In this document: one piece after another, positions 1 through 7,155 of the stretch
Numbering within the stretch: the first letter of the stretch is position 1
How the letters are laid out: the number at the start of each line of letters is the position of its first letter
Assembly (NCBI GenBank): GCA_016179865.1
Contig: JACPCJ010000096.1
Location: 1 to 37,500 of the forward strand
Direction: 5' to 3'
From: Actinomycetota bacterium
GTDB lineage: Bacteria > Actinomycetota > Acidimicrobiia > IMCC26256 > JACPCJ01
Length of the DNA: 37,500 bases
Made by a program: the position numbers and the translations under genes
Notes under the pieces: generated by a model
Seen by the model: only the letters and a program-made list of their open reading frames with translations
The model's database searches: none
Told to the model about the DNA's origin: nothing

Positions 1-53
1 CGCACCGCAGAGCGGATCGCCGCCGACCGAAGTGATCGAGAGGAGACCACCTC

Positions 54-1256
54 GTGAGGGACTACACGTTCACGTCGGAGTCGGTGACCGAAGGTCACCC
101 CGACAAGATGGCCGACCAGATCAGCGACGCCGTCCTCGACGCCATCTTGACGGAAGATCCGGAGGCTCGGGTGGCGTGCGAGACCCTCCTCACGACCGGC
201 GTGGCCGTGGTGGCGGGCGAGATCTCCACGGTGGGTTACGTCGACATCGCCGCCATCGTGCGCGACACCATCGCCGGCATCGGGTACACCAGCTCCGACG
301 TCGGCTTCGACGGTCGCACGTGCGGCGTCATGGTGGCCATCGACGAGCAGTCGCCCGACATCGCCGCCGGGGTCAATCAGGCCGAGGAGATGCGGGGCCA
401 TGAGACGAGCGACCCCTACGAGATCATCGGCGCCGGCGACCAGGGGATGATGTTCGGCTTCGCCTGCGACGAGACCGACGACCTCATGCCGGTGCCGATC
501 TGGCTCGCCCACCGGCTGGCCCACCGGCTGGCCGAAGTGCGCAAGGCCGGTGTCATGCCCTACCTCCGCCCTGACGGTAAGACCCAGGTGACGGTCCAGT
601 ACGAGAACGGCATCCCCAAACGCCTCGACACCGTCCTCATCTCGACCCAGACCCAGCCCGGCATCGACGTGGGGACGCTCCTCAAGCCCGACCTCGTGGA
701 GCACGTCATCAACCCCCTCGTGCCGCCGGGTCTCGACGCGGGCGACTTTCAGGTGCTGTGCAACCCCACCGGGGTATTCCACCTCGGGGGGCCCCACGCC
801 GACGCCGGCCTCACCGGGCGCAAGATCATCGTGGATACCTATGGAGGCGCAGCCCCTCACGGAGGCGGCGCCTTCTCCGGGAAAGACCCGACCAAGGTCG
901 ACCGCTCGGCGGCCTACGCGGCTCGTCACGCCGCCAAGGCAATCGTCGCCGCCGGGATCGCCCGGCGCTGTCAGATCCAAGTGGCGTATGCCATCGGCCG
1001 CGCCCACCCGGTGTCGCTCATGGTCGACACCTTCGGAACCTCCGAGATCGACCCCGAGAAGCTGTCGGGGCTCATCCTCGACCACTTCGACCTCCGGCCC
1101 GGCGCCATCATCGACCGGCTCCGGCTTCGCCGGCCGATCTACAGGAAGACGGCCGCCTACGGGCACTTCGGGCGCGGCGAGGAGAAGGAGTTCACCTGGG
1201 AGCAGGTCGCCGACGTGGCCGACGAACTCCGCTCGGCGGCCGAGGCACTGGCGTAG
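54..1256 (+). CDS. metK: S-adenosylmethionine synthetase
   Basis: Makes S-adenosylmethionine from methionine and ATP in the cytoplasm. The 400-residue product has the family length and opens with the substrate-binding GHPDK motif (residues 14-18, His15 and Asp17). It carries the [10 protein letters not shown] loop near residue 125 and the [19 protein letters not shown] active-site segment in the C-terminal half. The GTG start at 54 follows a good AGGAG site (41-45) at normal spacing. The gene is followed by a long hairpin (1264-1310) that probably ends its transcript before priA. The 53 bases upstream are too short to judge a promoter or riboswitch. Identification is secure. Confidence 0.98.
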   Translation: MRDYTFTSESVTEGHPDKMADQISDAVLDAILTEDPEARVACETLLTTGVAVVAGEISTVGYVDIAAIVRDTIAGIGYTSSDVGFDGRTCGVMVAIDEQSPDIAAGVNQAEEMRGHETSDPYEIIGAGDQGMMFGFACDETDDLMPVPIWLAHRLAHRLAEVRKAGVMPYLRPDGKTQVTVQYENGIPKRLDTVLISTQTQPGIDVGTLLKPDLVEHVINPLVPPGLDAGDFQVLCNPTGVFHLGGPHADAGLTGRKIIVDTYGGAAPHGGGAFSGKDPTKVDRSAAYAARHAAKAIVAAGIARRCQIQVAYAIGRAHPVSLMVDTFGTSEIDPEKLSGLILDHFDLRPGAIIDRLRLRRPIYRKTAAYGHFGRGEEKEFTWEQVADVADELRSAAEALA

Positions 1257-1263
1257 GCCCTCG

Positions 1264-1310
1264 TTCTTGACGGCGAATCCCGCACATACCGCGGAATCCG
1301 CCGTCAAGAA
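1264..1310 (+). terminator. Long hairpin between metK and priA
   Basis: Two 20-nt arms (1264-1283 and 1291-1310) pair at 18 of 20 positions around a 7-nt loop. The left arm begins TTCTTGACGGCGAAT. It starts 8 nt after the metK stop, which fits a terminator without a U-tract. The same arm sequence recurs in the hairpin at 19114-19176, so it belongs to a small repeat family. The priA reading frame is open through it, but the likely priA start lies downstream. Confidence 0.6.
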
Positions 1311-1326
1311 TTCCGATGCCCTCCGT

Positions 1327-3180
1327 GTGTGCCGGGTCCTTCCCGATCTGCCCGCGGTCGAGCGCGGCTTCGACTACCTGGTGCCCGACGCCTGGGCCGG
1401 GGTCGTTGGCGTTGGATCGATTGTTCGCGTCGCCCTTCGGGGCCGGCGCGTCCGCGGCTGGGTCATCGAGGACGCCGTCGTACCCGAGGCTCCGCTTGAC
1501 CGGCTGCAACCCCTGCTCAAGGTGTCGTCGGACGGGCCCCCGGCAGAACTGGTCGAGCTGAGTGCGTGGGCGGCCTGGCGCTGGGCCGGGCCCCGGGTGG
1601 CGTTCTTGCGTGCCGCGTCACCGCCCAACAACGTGACGCCCGGAACGTGCGGGCAGGCTCGGGGACCGACCGCCCCGTCGGAGCGAGAGAAGCCCGCCGA
1701 CGACCCGGCTGACGACCCCGACGTGGAAGCGCTGGCCATGCGGGGGCGCGAACTCACTCACGGCGTCGTCCGCTGGCCCCCCGCCGCCCGCTGGGCCGAA
1801 CTCCTCCGACGTCTTGTCGCGCCCGACGGCTCGACGGTCGTGGTCATCCCCGACGCCGTTCGCGCCGAAGCTCTGGCTCGCCACCTCAACCGGTCAGGGC
1901 GCCGCGCCCTCCTCGTGCGCGGCGACGACCCCGGCGCGGTGCGTACGGCGGCGTGGGTCGAGGCGAGCGCCGGGAACTGCGTGGTCGTGGGCGGCCGGCT
2001 CGCCGCCTGGGCGCCGGTCCCCGACGCCCGAGCCTTCGTGCTGGTCGACGACGCCGACGAGGCCCTGAAGGACGAGCGCGCGCCCACGTGGCATGCCCGC
2101 GAGGTGGCGGCCGAGCGGGCCGCTCGCGGCGGCGCCCGGCTCACGGTGGCGTCCCCGGCGCCAACCGTCGAGGCCCTCCAGATCGGCGTCGTCGTGGCGC
2201 CTTCCCGAGTCACGGAGCGACGGGGGTGGGGTCGCCTGATGGTGGTCGACCGCCGGGAAGAGGCGCCGGGAATGGGAATGTTCTCTCCCGAACTCACCGA
2301 GTTGCTCCGCCGGACGGTGGCCCGAGCGGCCCCACAGAGCGGACAACAGGCGCCATCCCAGCGCGCGCTGTGCGTCCTCAACCGCAAAGGCCGGGCGCGG
2401 CTCCTGCGCTGCGACGCCTGCCGCGAGCTCGTGCGGTGCGAGGCATGCGGTGCCGCCGTCGGGGAGGAGACGCGGGGCCTGGTGTGCAGGGTGTGCGCCA
2501 CCGAGCGTCCGCGGGTTTGCGCCCACTGCGCCAGCACTGTCCTCCGGCGCCTCCGCCCCGGCGTCCAGCGAGTCGCGGAGGAGGCGGCCGCCCTCTTGCC
2601 ACGCGTGGCGGTCGCCGAGATCGCAGGTGCGCCGGCACCAGCGACCGAACTGCCCGATGCGCCCGTGCTGGTTGGGACCGAGGCGGTGCTCCACCGAGCG
2701 GGCGACGCAGGGCTGGTCGCCTTTCTCGACTTCGACCAGGAGCTGCTCGCCCCTCGCTTTCGGGCCCCGGAGGAAGCCCTCTGGCTCCTCGTGCGGGCGC
2801 GCCGGGCAGCGGGGTCCCGGGGGGTTGTGCTCGTGCAGACGCACCTCCCCGACCACGAAGTGATCGCGTCGGCCCGCGAGGGCGACCCACAGGTGGTCAC
2901 CGAAGCGGACGCCGCCCGCCGTCGCCAGCTTGGGCTGCCCCCGTTCGGTGCCATGGCGCTCGTCGAAGGGGAGGCCAAGGCCCTCGCCGCCCTGCGCGTG
3001 GAGCTCAGTGCTATTCCCGGCGTCGCCTTCTCCGAGGTGCCCGGCACTCTCCAAGGCAGGGCGAAGGCGATCGTCCGCTCTCCGAGCGCTGATCACCTGT
3101 GCGACGCCCTGGCCGCAGCGGCACCCGCGGCTCGGGCCGCCGGCCGCCTCCGCATCGAAGTCGATCCGTTACGCCTCTGA
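1327..3180 (+). CDS. priA: PriA-like primosome protein, helicase motifs degenerate
   Basis: Homologue of the replication-restart protein PriA. The N-terminus (RVLPDLPAVERGFDYLVP) matches the PriA DNA-binding domain. The central domain has lost the Walker A GxGKT loop, and the DEAH-box position reads VLVDDADEALKDERAPTWHARE. The C-terminal half keeps eight cysteines in four CxxC pairs (about 2409-2540), the PriA zinc-binding region. This fits the actinobacterial form thought to lack ATPase activity. The frame is open upstream through metK. GTG 1327 gives 617 residues and places the first conserved block at the N-terminus. TTG 1267 is an alternative, but it lies inside the hairpin, and no clear ribosome site marks either start. 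It may act as a scaffold for primosome assembly rather than a motor (inference). Confidence 0.85.
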   Translation: MCRVLPDLPAVERGFDYLVPDAWAGVVGVGSIVRVALRGRRVRGWVIEDAVVPEAPLDRLQPLLKVSSDGPPAELVELSAWAAWRWAGPRVAFLRAASPPNNVTPGTCGQARGPTAPSEREKPADDPADDPDVEALAMRGRELTHGVVRWPPAARWAELLRRLVAPDGSTVVVIPDAVRAEALARHLNRSGRRALLVRGDDPGAVRTAAWVEASAGNCVVVGGRLAAWAPVPDARAFVLVDDADEALKDERAPTWHAREVAAERAARGGARLTVASPAPTVEALQIGVVVAPSRVTERRGWGRLMVVDRREEAPGMGMFSPELTELLRRTVARAAPQSGQQAPSQRALCVLNRKGRARLLRCDACRELVRCEACGAAVGEETRGLVCRVCATERPRVCAHCASTVLRRLRPGVQRVAEEAAALLPRVAVAEIAGAPAPATELPDAPVLVGTEAVLHRAGDAGLVAFLDFDQELLAPRFRAPEEALWLLVRARRAAGSRGVVLVQTHLPDHEVIASAREGDPQVVTEADAARRRQLGLPPFGAMALVEGEAKALAALRVELSAIPGVAFSEVPGTLQGRAKAIVRSPSADHLCDALAAAAPAARAAGRLRIEVDPLRL

Positions 3181-3197
3181 CACACGCAGCGGCGTTG

Positions 3198-3203
3198 TAA
3201 GTT
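3198..3203 (+). promoter_or_regulatory. -10 box of leaderless def promoter
   Basis: TAAGTT fits the actinobacterial TANNNT -10 pattern and ends exactly 7 nt before the def ATG, so transcription would start at the start codon. A CTGACA at 3177-3182 is a possible -35 (15-nt spacer), overlapping the priA stop. No ribosome binding site precedes def, which agrees with a leaderless mRNA. Confidence 0.55.
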
Positions 3204-3210
3204 CCCCGCA

Positions 3211-3699
3211 ATGCAGATCCGCACCTGGGGCGATCCGGTCCTCCGCCAGCCCGCGGCCCCCATCGAGAACATCGACGACACGCTTCTCAAGCTCGTCGAT
3301 GACATGCTCCAGACCATGTACGACGCCCCCGGGGTTGGCCTCGCCGCCCAGCAGGTGGGCGTGCTCCAGCAGGTGTTCGTATACGACATCGGCGAAGGCC
3401 CGGGCGTGCTCTTCAACCCGGAGATCGTCGAAACCAGCGGGGAGTGGATCTACGAGGAGGGCTGCCTGTCGGTGCCGGGCCTGTTCTTCCCGATCACGCG
3501 GGCTGAAGAAGTCCACATCCGGGGCCTCGACCTCGACGGCAACCCGGTCTCGTTCGAGGGCCACGAACTCCTGGGCCGGGTCTTCCTCCACGAGACCGAC
3601 CACCTGCACGGCCAGCTCCTGCTCGATCGCCTCGACAAGGCCACCCACAAACAGGCCATGCGCGCCCTGCGCGAGCGGGCCATGGCCCAGAATTCTTAA
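3211..3699 (+). CDS. def: Peptide deformylase
   Basis: Removes the formyl group from the N-terminal methionine of new proteins. The product is 162 residues and has all three family motifs in order: GVGLAAQQVG (41-50), EGCLSVPG (83-90, metal ligand Cys85) and HETDHLHG (127-134, metal ligands His127 and His131, catalytic Glu128). It is followed 11 nt later by fmt, which adds the formyl group, so the two opposing steps are co-transcribed. No Shine-Dalgarno is present; a TANNNT box 7 nt upstream points to a leaderless transcript. Confidence 0.97.
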   Translation: MQIRTWGDPVLRQPAAPIENIDDTLLKLVDDMLQTMYDAPGVGLAAQQVGVLQQVFVYDIGEGPGVLFNPEIVETSGEWIYEEGCLSVPGLFFPITRAEEVHIRGLDLDGNPVSFEGHELLGRVFLHETDHLHGQLLLDRLDKATHKQAMRALRERAMAQNS

Positions 3700-3710
3700 G
3701 GAGCCTGCCA

Positions 3711-4610
3711 GTGCGGGTCGTCTTCCTCGGGACCCCGATCGAGGCCGCCGAGGCGCTGCGGGCGGTCCACGGCGCCGGCCACGACGTCGCCCTCGTGGTC
3801 ACGCAGCCCGACCGCCGGCGAGGACGGGGCAGCGAGGTCGGCCCCAGCCCGGTGAAGCAGGCCGCCGAGGAGCTCGGCCTCCCCGTCCTGACGCCGGAGC
3901 GCTCGTCGGAAATCGTCGACGACCTTCGCGCGTCGGGGGCCGTGCTGGGAGCCGTGGTCGCCTTCGGCCAACTCCTTCCGCCAGCGGTGCTCGAGGCCTT
4001 GCCCGGCGGCTATGTGAATGTGCACTTCTCGCTCCTCCCGCGCTGGAGGGGCGCCGCCCCTGTGGAGCGCGCCATCCTGGCGGGCGACTCCGAGACCGGC
4101 GTGGCCCTCATGCAACTCGAAGAGGGGCTCGACACGGGGCCGGTGTACTTCTCCGAGCGGGTCTCAATCGGTGACGAAGAGACGGCTGGGGAATTGAGGC
4201 ACCGGCTTTCGACCATCGGCGCCGACCTCCTCGCCACCCACATCGAGGAGATCCCCGACGCCGTGCCGACGCCCCAGGACGGGGAACCGAGCTACGCGAA
4301 GAAACTGACCCCCGAGGAGTTCTGCCTGGACTGGGCCGAGCCGGCCGAGGTGCTGGCCCGGGTGGTACGCGCCGGAAACCCCAACCCGGGGGCCTGGACG
4401 GCGGCAGCCGGTCGGCGCCTGAAGATCCTCCGGGCGCGGGTGGGAGCGGCGAGGGCCACCGCGTCCCCGGGAAGCCTGCTCGCCGGACCGACGGTGGCAA
4501 CCGGCTCCGGGGTGCTCGAACTCATCGAAGTGCAGGCCGAGGGGAAGCGACCGGGCCCGGCTGGTGAGTGGTACCGAGGCCTCCGTGGGGTGGACCGACT
4601 CGGTGAGTGA
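3711..4610 (+). CDS. fmt: Methionyl-tRNA formyltransferase
   Basis: Formylates initiator Met-tRNA with 10-formyl-tetrahydrofolate. The 299-residue protein has the Rossmann-type N-terminus (RVVFLGTP) and the catalytic set Asn103, His105 (in NVHFSLLPRWRGAAP) and Asp141 (in EEGLDTGP). The C-terminal tRNA-binding OB domain follows residue 205. The GTG start follows AAGGAG (3698-3703) at 7 nt. Many actinobacteria carry rsmB between fmt and rpe; it is absent here. Identification is secure. Confidence 0.97.
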   Translation: MRVVFLGTPIEAAEALRAVHGAGHDVALVVTQPDRRRGRGSEVGPSPVKQAAEELGLPVLTPERSSEIVDDLRASGAVLGAVVAFGQLLPPAVLEALPGGYVNVHFSLLPRWRGAAPVERAILAGDSETGVALMQLEEGLDTGPVYFSERVSIGDEETAGELRHRLSTIGADLLATHIEEIPDAVPTPQDGEPSYAKKLTPEEFCLDWAEPAEVLARVVRAGNPNPGAWTAAAGRRLKILRARVGAARATASPGSLLAGPTVATGSGVLELIEVQAEGKRPGPAGEWYRGLRGVDRLGE

Positions 4611-4633
4611 ACGGCATCGCCGGAGGGGGTCGG

Positions 4634-4639
4634 TAGGAT
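4634..4639 (+). promoter_or_regulatory. -10 box of leaderless rpe promoter
   Basis: TAGGAT (TANNNT) ends 7 nt before the rpe GTG in the 36-nt gap after fmt. No ribosome binding site lies between, so rpe is probably also transcribed from its own leaderless promoter. No convincing -35 is seen. Confidence 0.5.
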
Positions 4640-4646
4640 CGCCCCG

Positions 4647-5312
4647 GTGACAGTCAAGATCGCTCCCTCGATCCTGTCGGCAAACTTCGCTCGCCTGGCC
4701 GAGGAGATCGACCGCGTCCGTCCCGAGTCCGACCTCCTGCACGTCGACGTCATGGACGGGCACTTCGTTCCCAACCTGACCATCGGCCCCCCCGTCGTCG
4801 CCTCCCTGCGCGAGCACACCGACCTCTATCTCGACTGCCACCTCATGGTCGACAACCCCGGTGATCTGCTCGACGACTTCGCCAAGGCCGGAGCGAGCGG
4901 CTGCACCGTGCACGTCGAGCTCGGCGACCCGACGCCCCTGATCGCGAGGATGCGAGACCTCGGGCTGGGGGTCGGGCTCGTGCTGAACCCGCCCACCCCG
5001 GTTTCTGCGGTCGAGGCATACCTCGACGCCATCGACCTCCTCCTCGTGATGAGCGTCAACCCCGGGTGGGGAGGGCAAGCTTTCATCCCGGAGGTTCTCG
5101 AAAAGGTCCGCGCCGCTCGGAGCCTGATCGACGGCGCCGGTCTCGCGGTGGAAATCGAAATTGACGGCGGCATCAGTGCCGACACGGCCGCGGCAGCCGC
5201 AGAAGCCGGAGCCGACATCTTCGTGGCCGGAAGTGCGATCTTCCACGCCGACGACCCGTTGGCCAGCGCGCGCCGGATTCGCGAGCAGGCGCTCAGCGGC
5301 GGGGGGGGCTAG
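4647..5312 (+). CDS. rpe: Ribulose-phosphate 3-epimerase
   Basis: Interconverts ribulose 5-phosphate and xylulose 5-phosphate in the pentose phosphate pathway. The pathway also feeds the riboflavin genes downstream, since DHBP synthase uses ribulose 5-phosphate. The 221-residue TIM barrel shows IAPSILSANF at the N-terminus, the metal/catalytic segment LLHVDVMDGHFVPN, the HLMV motif, MSVNPGWGGQ and the catalytic EIDGGI segment. The stop codon directly abuts the ATG of the next gene (TAGATG). The GTG start is favoured by the -10 box 7 nt upstream. Confidence 0.97.
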   Translation: MTVKIAPSILSANFARLAEEIDRVRPESDLLHVDVMDGHFVPNLTIGPPVVASLREHTDLYLDCHLMVDNPGDLLDDFAKAGASGCTVHVELGDPTPLIARMRDLGLGVGLVLNPPTPVSAVEAYLDAIDLLLVMSVNPGWGGQAFIPEVLEKVRAARSLIDGAGLAVEIEIDGGISADTAAAAAEAGADIFVAGSAIFHADDPLASARRIREQALSGGGG

Positions 5313-6275
5313 ATGGCCGACGCCGTACTCATCGTCGACGACGACGCCGACATCCGCCGCTTCCTCGGGCTCACGCTGCGCCACGACGGCTTCGAGGTCC
5401 ACGAGGCGGTCGACGCCGACGACGCCCTCGAGCAGGCGCGCGCCATCGATCCCGACGTGATCCTCCTCGACGTCATGATGCCGGGCGTCGATGGCTACGA
5501 GGTGTGCCGGCGGCTGCGCGCCGATCCCCGCACGCAGGAGACCCCGGTGATCTTGCTGACGGCGAAGGGGCGCGCCGAAGACAAGATCCGCGGTCTCGAC
5601 GTGGGAGCCGACGACTACGTCGTCAAACCCTTCGACCCCGAAGAGCTGGTGGCGCGGGTCAACAGCGTGCTGCGGCGGTCGAGGGCCCTCCGCGACGTCT
5701 CGCCCCTCACCGGTCTCCCCGGAAACAAGCGCATCGACGCCGAGCTCCGGCGCCTGGTGTCGGAGGCGGGCAGCGGGTTTGCGGTGCTCTATGCCGACCT
5801 CGACGACTTCAAGGTCTACAACGACCACTACGGCTTCATGCGCGGCGACGAGGTCCTCCGGTACACGGCCGAGGTGATCCGCACCGCCCTGGAGCGGCAC
5901 CCCTCGGCGCGCAACTTCCTCGGCCACCTCGGCGGAGACGACTTCATCGCCGTCACCTCTCCAGATCTGGTCGAGGAGGTGTGCCGCGAGATCTGCCAGA
6001 CGTTCGACCGCGGCATCGCCGAGTTCTATGACGCCGAAGACGCCGAGCGGGGCTACGTCGAGGCCGTCGACCGCTACGGCGAGCGAAGGCAGGTGCGGCC
6101 GGTGTCGATCTCAGTCGGCGTCGCCACCACCGCCCACCGCGATCTCCAGACCCAGTGGGAGATCTCGGCCGTGGCTACGGAAATGAAGCACCTGGCCAAG
6201 GGGGTCGAGGGGTCGCGCTACGAGATCGACCGCCGGCGTGGCTTCGAACGTGGCCACGACCGCGACGAGGACTGA
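5313..6275 (+). CDS. Response regulator with GGDEF-family output domain
   Basis: The N-terminal CheY-like receiver has the acidic pocket Asp9/Asp10, phospho-acceptor Asp53 (LLDVMMPG), Thr83 and Lys105. A linker starting LTGLPGN leads into a GGDEF-fold domain (about residues 132-310). Its signature reads GGDDF (207-211) instead of GG(D/E)EF, and no RxxD inhibitory site lies at the usual position upstream. It could be a weak or inactive diguanylate cyclase, or a nucleotide sensor. No membrane segment is seen. It directly abuts rpe, so it is probably co-transcribed with it. No partner kinase is adjacent; the only kinase in the window of the right type is the orphan at 14608. Confidence 0.85.
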   Translation: MADAVLIVDDDADIRRFLGLTLRHDGFEVHEAVDADDALEQARAIDPDVILLDVMMPGVDGYEVCRRLRADPRTQETPVILLTAKGRAEDKIRGLDVGADDYVVKPFDPEELVARVNSVLRRSRALRDVSPLTGLPGNKRIDAELRRLVSEAGSGFAVLYADLDDFKVYNDHYGFMRGDEVLRYTAEVIRTALERHPSARNFLGHLGGDDFIAVTSPDLVEEVCREICQTFDRGIAEFYDAEDAERGYVEAVDRYGERRQVRPVSISVGVATTAHRDLQTQWEISAVATEMKHLAKGVEGSRYEIDRRRGFERGHDRDED

Positions 6276-6754
6276 TCGCCACGCCCTCGGCCAAGGTGCT
6301 CACGGTCTCGGACGGTGTCGTCGCCGGCAGTCGAACCGACACGGCGGGCCCGGCGCTCGTCGAGGCGCTCATGGAGTCCGGGTTCGACGTGGTCGACACC
6401 GCGGTTTCGTCTGACGGCGTTGACGAGGTGGCAGCGGCTCTGACCACCCTGACCGAGGGCTTCAACGGCGTCGTGGTGGCGACCGGGGGCACTGGATTCG
6501 GCCCGCGCGACCTGACCCCCGAGGCCACCCGGCGCGTGATCGACCGGGAGGCGCCTGGCCTGGCCGAGGCGATGCGAGCCGCGTCGCCGTCGCCCCACGG
6601 GATGCTGTCTCGGGGCGTCTGCGGTGCCCGGGGCCAGGCCGTCGTCCTGAACGTGCCGGGCTCTCGCTCCGGCGCCCTCGAATGCCTCGCCGCAGTGCTG
6701 CCGGCGCTTCCGCACGCCCTGGAGCTCCTGGCGGGTGAGACCGCGCACTCGTAG
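6272..6754 (+). CDS. MogA/MoaB-like molybdopterin adenylyltransferase
   Basis: MoCF-fold protein of the MogA/MoaB family, which adenylylates molybdopterin on the way to the molybdenum cofactor. Visible motifs are VLTVSDG near the start, VVATGGTGFGPRDLTPEA, then SRGVCGARGQAVVLNVPGS. The first strand begins only a few codons after the upstream stop. The reading frame has no ATG, GTG or TTG between the 3' part of the receiver gene and this strand. CTG 6272 overlaps the upstream TGA (CTGA) and gives 160 residues, the family length; GTG 6296 would cut into the first strand. No other molybdenum-cofactor gene is nearby, so the exact step (MogA or MoaB) is not settled. Confidence 0.85.
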   Translation: MIATPSAKVLTVSDGVVAGSRTDTAGPALVEALMESGFDVVDTAVSSDGVDEVAAALTTLTEGFNGVVVATGGTGFGPRDLTPEATRRVIDREAPGLAEAMRAASPSPHGMLSRGVCGARGQAVVLNVPGSRSGALECLAAVLPALPHALELLAGETAHS

Positions 6755-6792
6755 TGCCGGATGTTCGGCTCTGAGCGCCGTTCGATCCGGCA
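6755..6792 (+). terminator. Possible terminator after the MogA-like gene
   Basis: Perfect 8-bp arms (TGCCGGAT at 6755-6762 and ATCCGGCA at 6785-6792) start at the base after the stop codon. They are followed by a short AAAAGG and no U-tract. The 22-nt interior can form a smaller GC stem. A terminator is plausible from position but not proven. Confidence 0.4.
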
Positions 6793-6804
6793 AAAGGACA
6801 GCGT

Positions 6805-6844
6805 ACCGGTCGTTCCTCGCACGATAGTGGTGCAAACGACCGGT
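6805..6844 (+). repeat. Inverted repeat upstream of the riboflavin promoter
   Basis: ACCGGTCGTT (6805-6814) and AACGACCGGT (6835-6844) are perfect 10-bp inverted arms separated by 20 nt. The pair spans the region where a -35 would lie for the candidate -10 at 6851-6856, so it may be an operator; it may instead be a second terminator arm set. The function is unknown. Confidence 0.4.
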
Positions 6845-6850
6845 CCGTGA

Positions 6851-6856
6851 TACCCT
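6851..6856 (+). promoter_or_regulatory. Candidate -10 of the riboflavin operon
   Basis: TACCCT fits TANNNT and would start a transcript about 24 nt before the first riboswitch stem. A short TGACT/AGTCA inverted repeat (6856-6869) lies at the expected start site. No good -35 is visible, so this is a positional call. Confidence 0.35.
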
Positions 6857-6886
6857 GACTCAACAGTCAACAAGCACAAGAAACGT

Positions 6887-7052
6887 CGTCCTCGGGAACG
6901 GGTGAAATTCCCAACCGGCGGTATCTGCTTGCGCCCGCAATCGAGCGAGAGCAGGAGCCCGCGAACCCACTGGCGGCCGGAGATCCGGTCACCCGTGGGC
7001 CGACCAGGTGCAAGGCCTGGGCCGACGGTGAGAGTCCGGATGGGAGAGGACG
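6887..7052 (+). ncRNA. FMN riboswitch (RFN element)
   Basis: Aptamer that binds flavin mononucleotide and turns off riboflavin genes. The closing stem P1 is a perfect 7-bp pair, CGTCCTC (6887-6893) with GAGGACG (7046-7052). Conserved RFN blocks are present in order: GGGTGAAATTCCCAACCGGC (6900-6919), GAGCCCGCGA (6955-6964), GATCCGGT (6982-6989), GCCGACGGTGAGAGTCCGGA (7021-7040), then TGGGAGAGGA. The variable arms between them are GC-rich. It directly precedes ribD, the first gene of the complete operon. Confidence 0.95.
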
Positions 7053-7103
7053 CGGCGGGGCGCCTCGCGCGCGGGAAGGTTCGCGCGTGACGACGCCTGC
7101 GGC

Positions 7104-7152
7104 CGTCCTGTCTCGGCTCCCGAAACGGCGTGAACGGCGTGAACGGGAGGAG
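7104..7152 (+). promoter_or_regulatory. Riboswitch expression platform and ribD ribosome site
   Basis: CTCCCG (7117-7122) is complementary to CGGGAG (7144-7149), which holds the ribD Shine-Dalgarno (GGGAGGAG, 7145-7152). The segment CGTCCT (7104-7109) plus CTCCC (7117-7121) is also complementary to the 3' edge of the aptamer (7042-7052): 11 pairs with a 7-nt bulge. The two foldings exclude each other, which fits translational control: FMN bound, ribosome site masked; FMN absent, site free. Confidence 0.6.
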
Positions 7153-7155
7153 CGG

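Noticed and set aside
1-53. SAM riboswitch before metK
   Set aside because: Only 53 bases are available, and they show no conserved SAM-riboswitch elements.
841-1326. Upstream extension of the priA reading frame into metK
   Set aside because: The extension is a shadow of metK codons in another frame, with no PriA-like residues; PriA similarity begins at 1327.
4164-5927. 587-codon minus-strand open frame across fmt, rpe and the receiver gene
   Set aside because: It runs antisense to three well-identified genes; its length is explained by codon bias in GC-rich DNA.
7087-7155. GTG 7087 as ribD start
   Set aside because: The codons fall in the riboswitch expression platform and add a low-complexity Arg/Glu stretch; GTG 7156 has a strong ribosome site.
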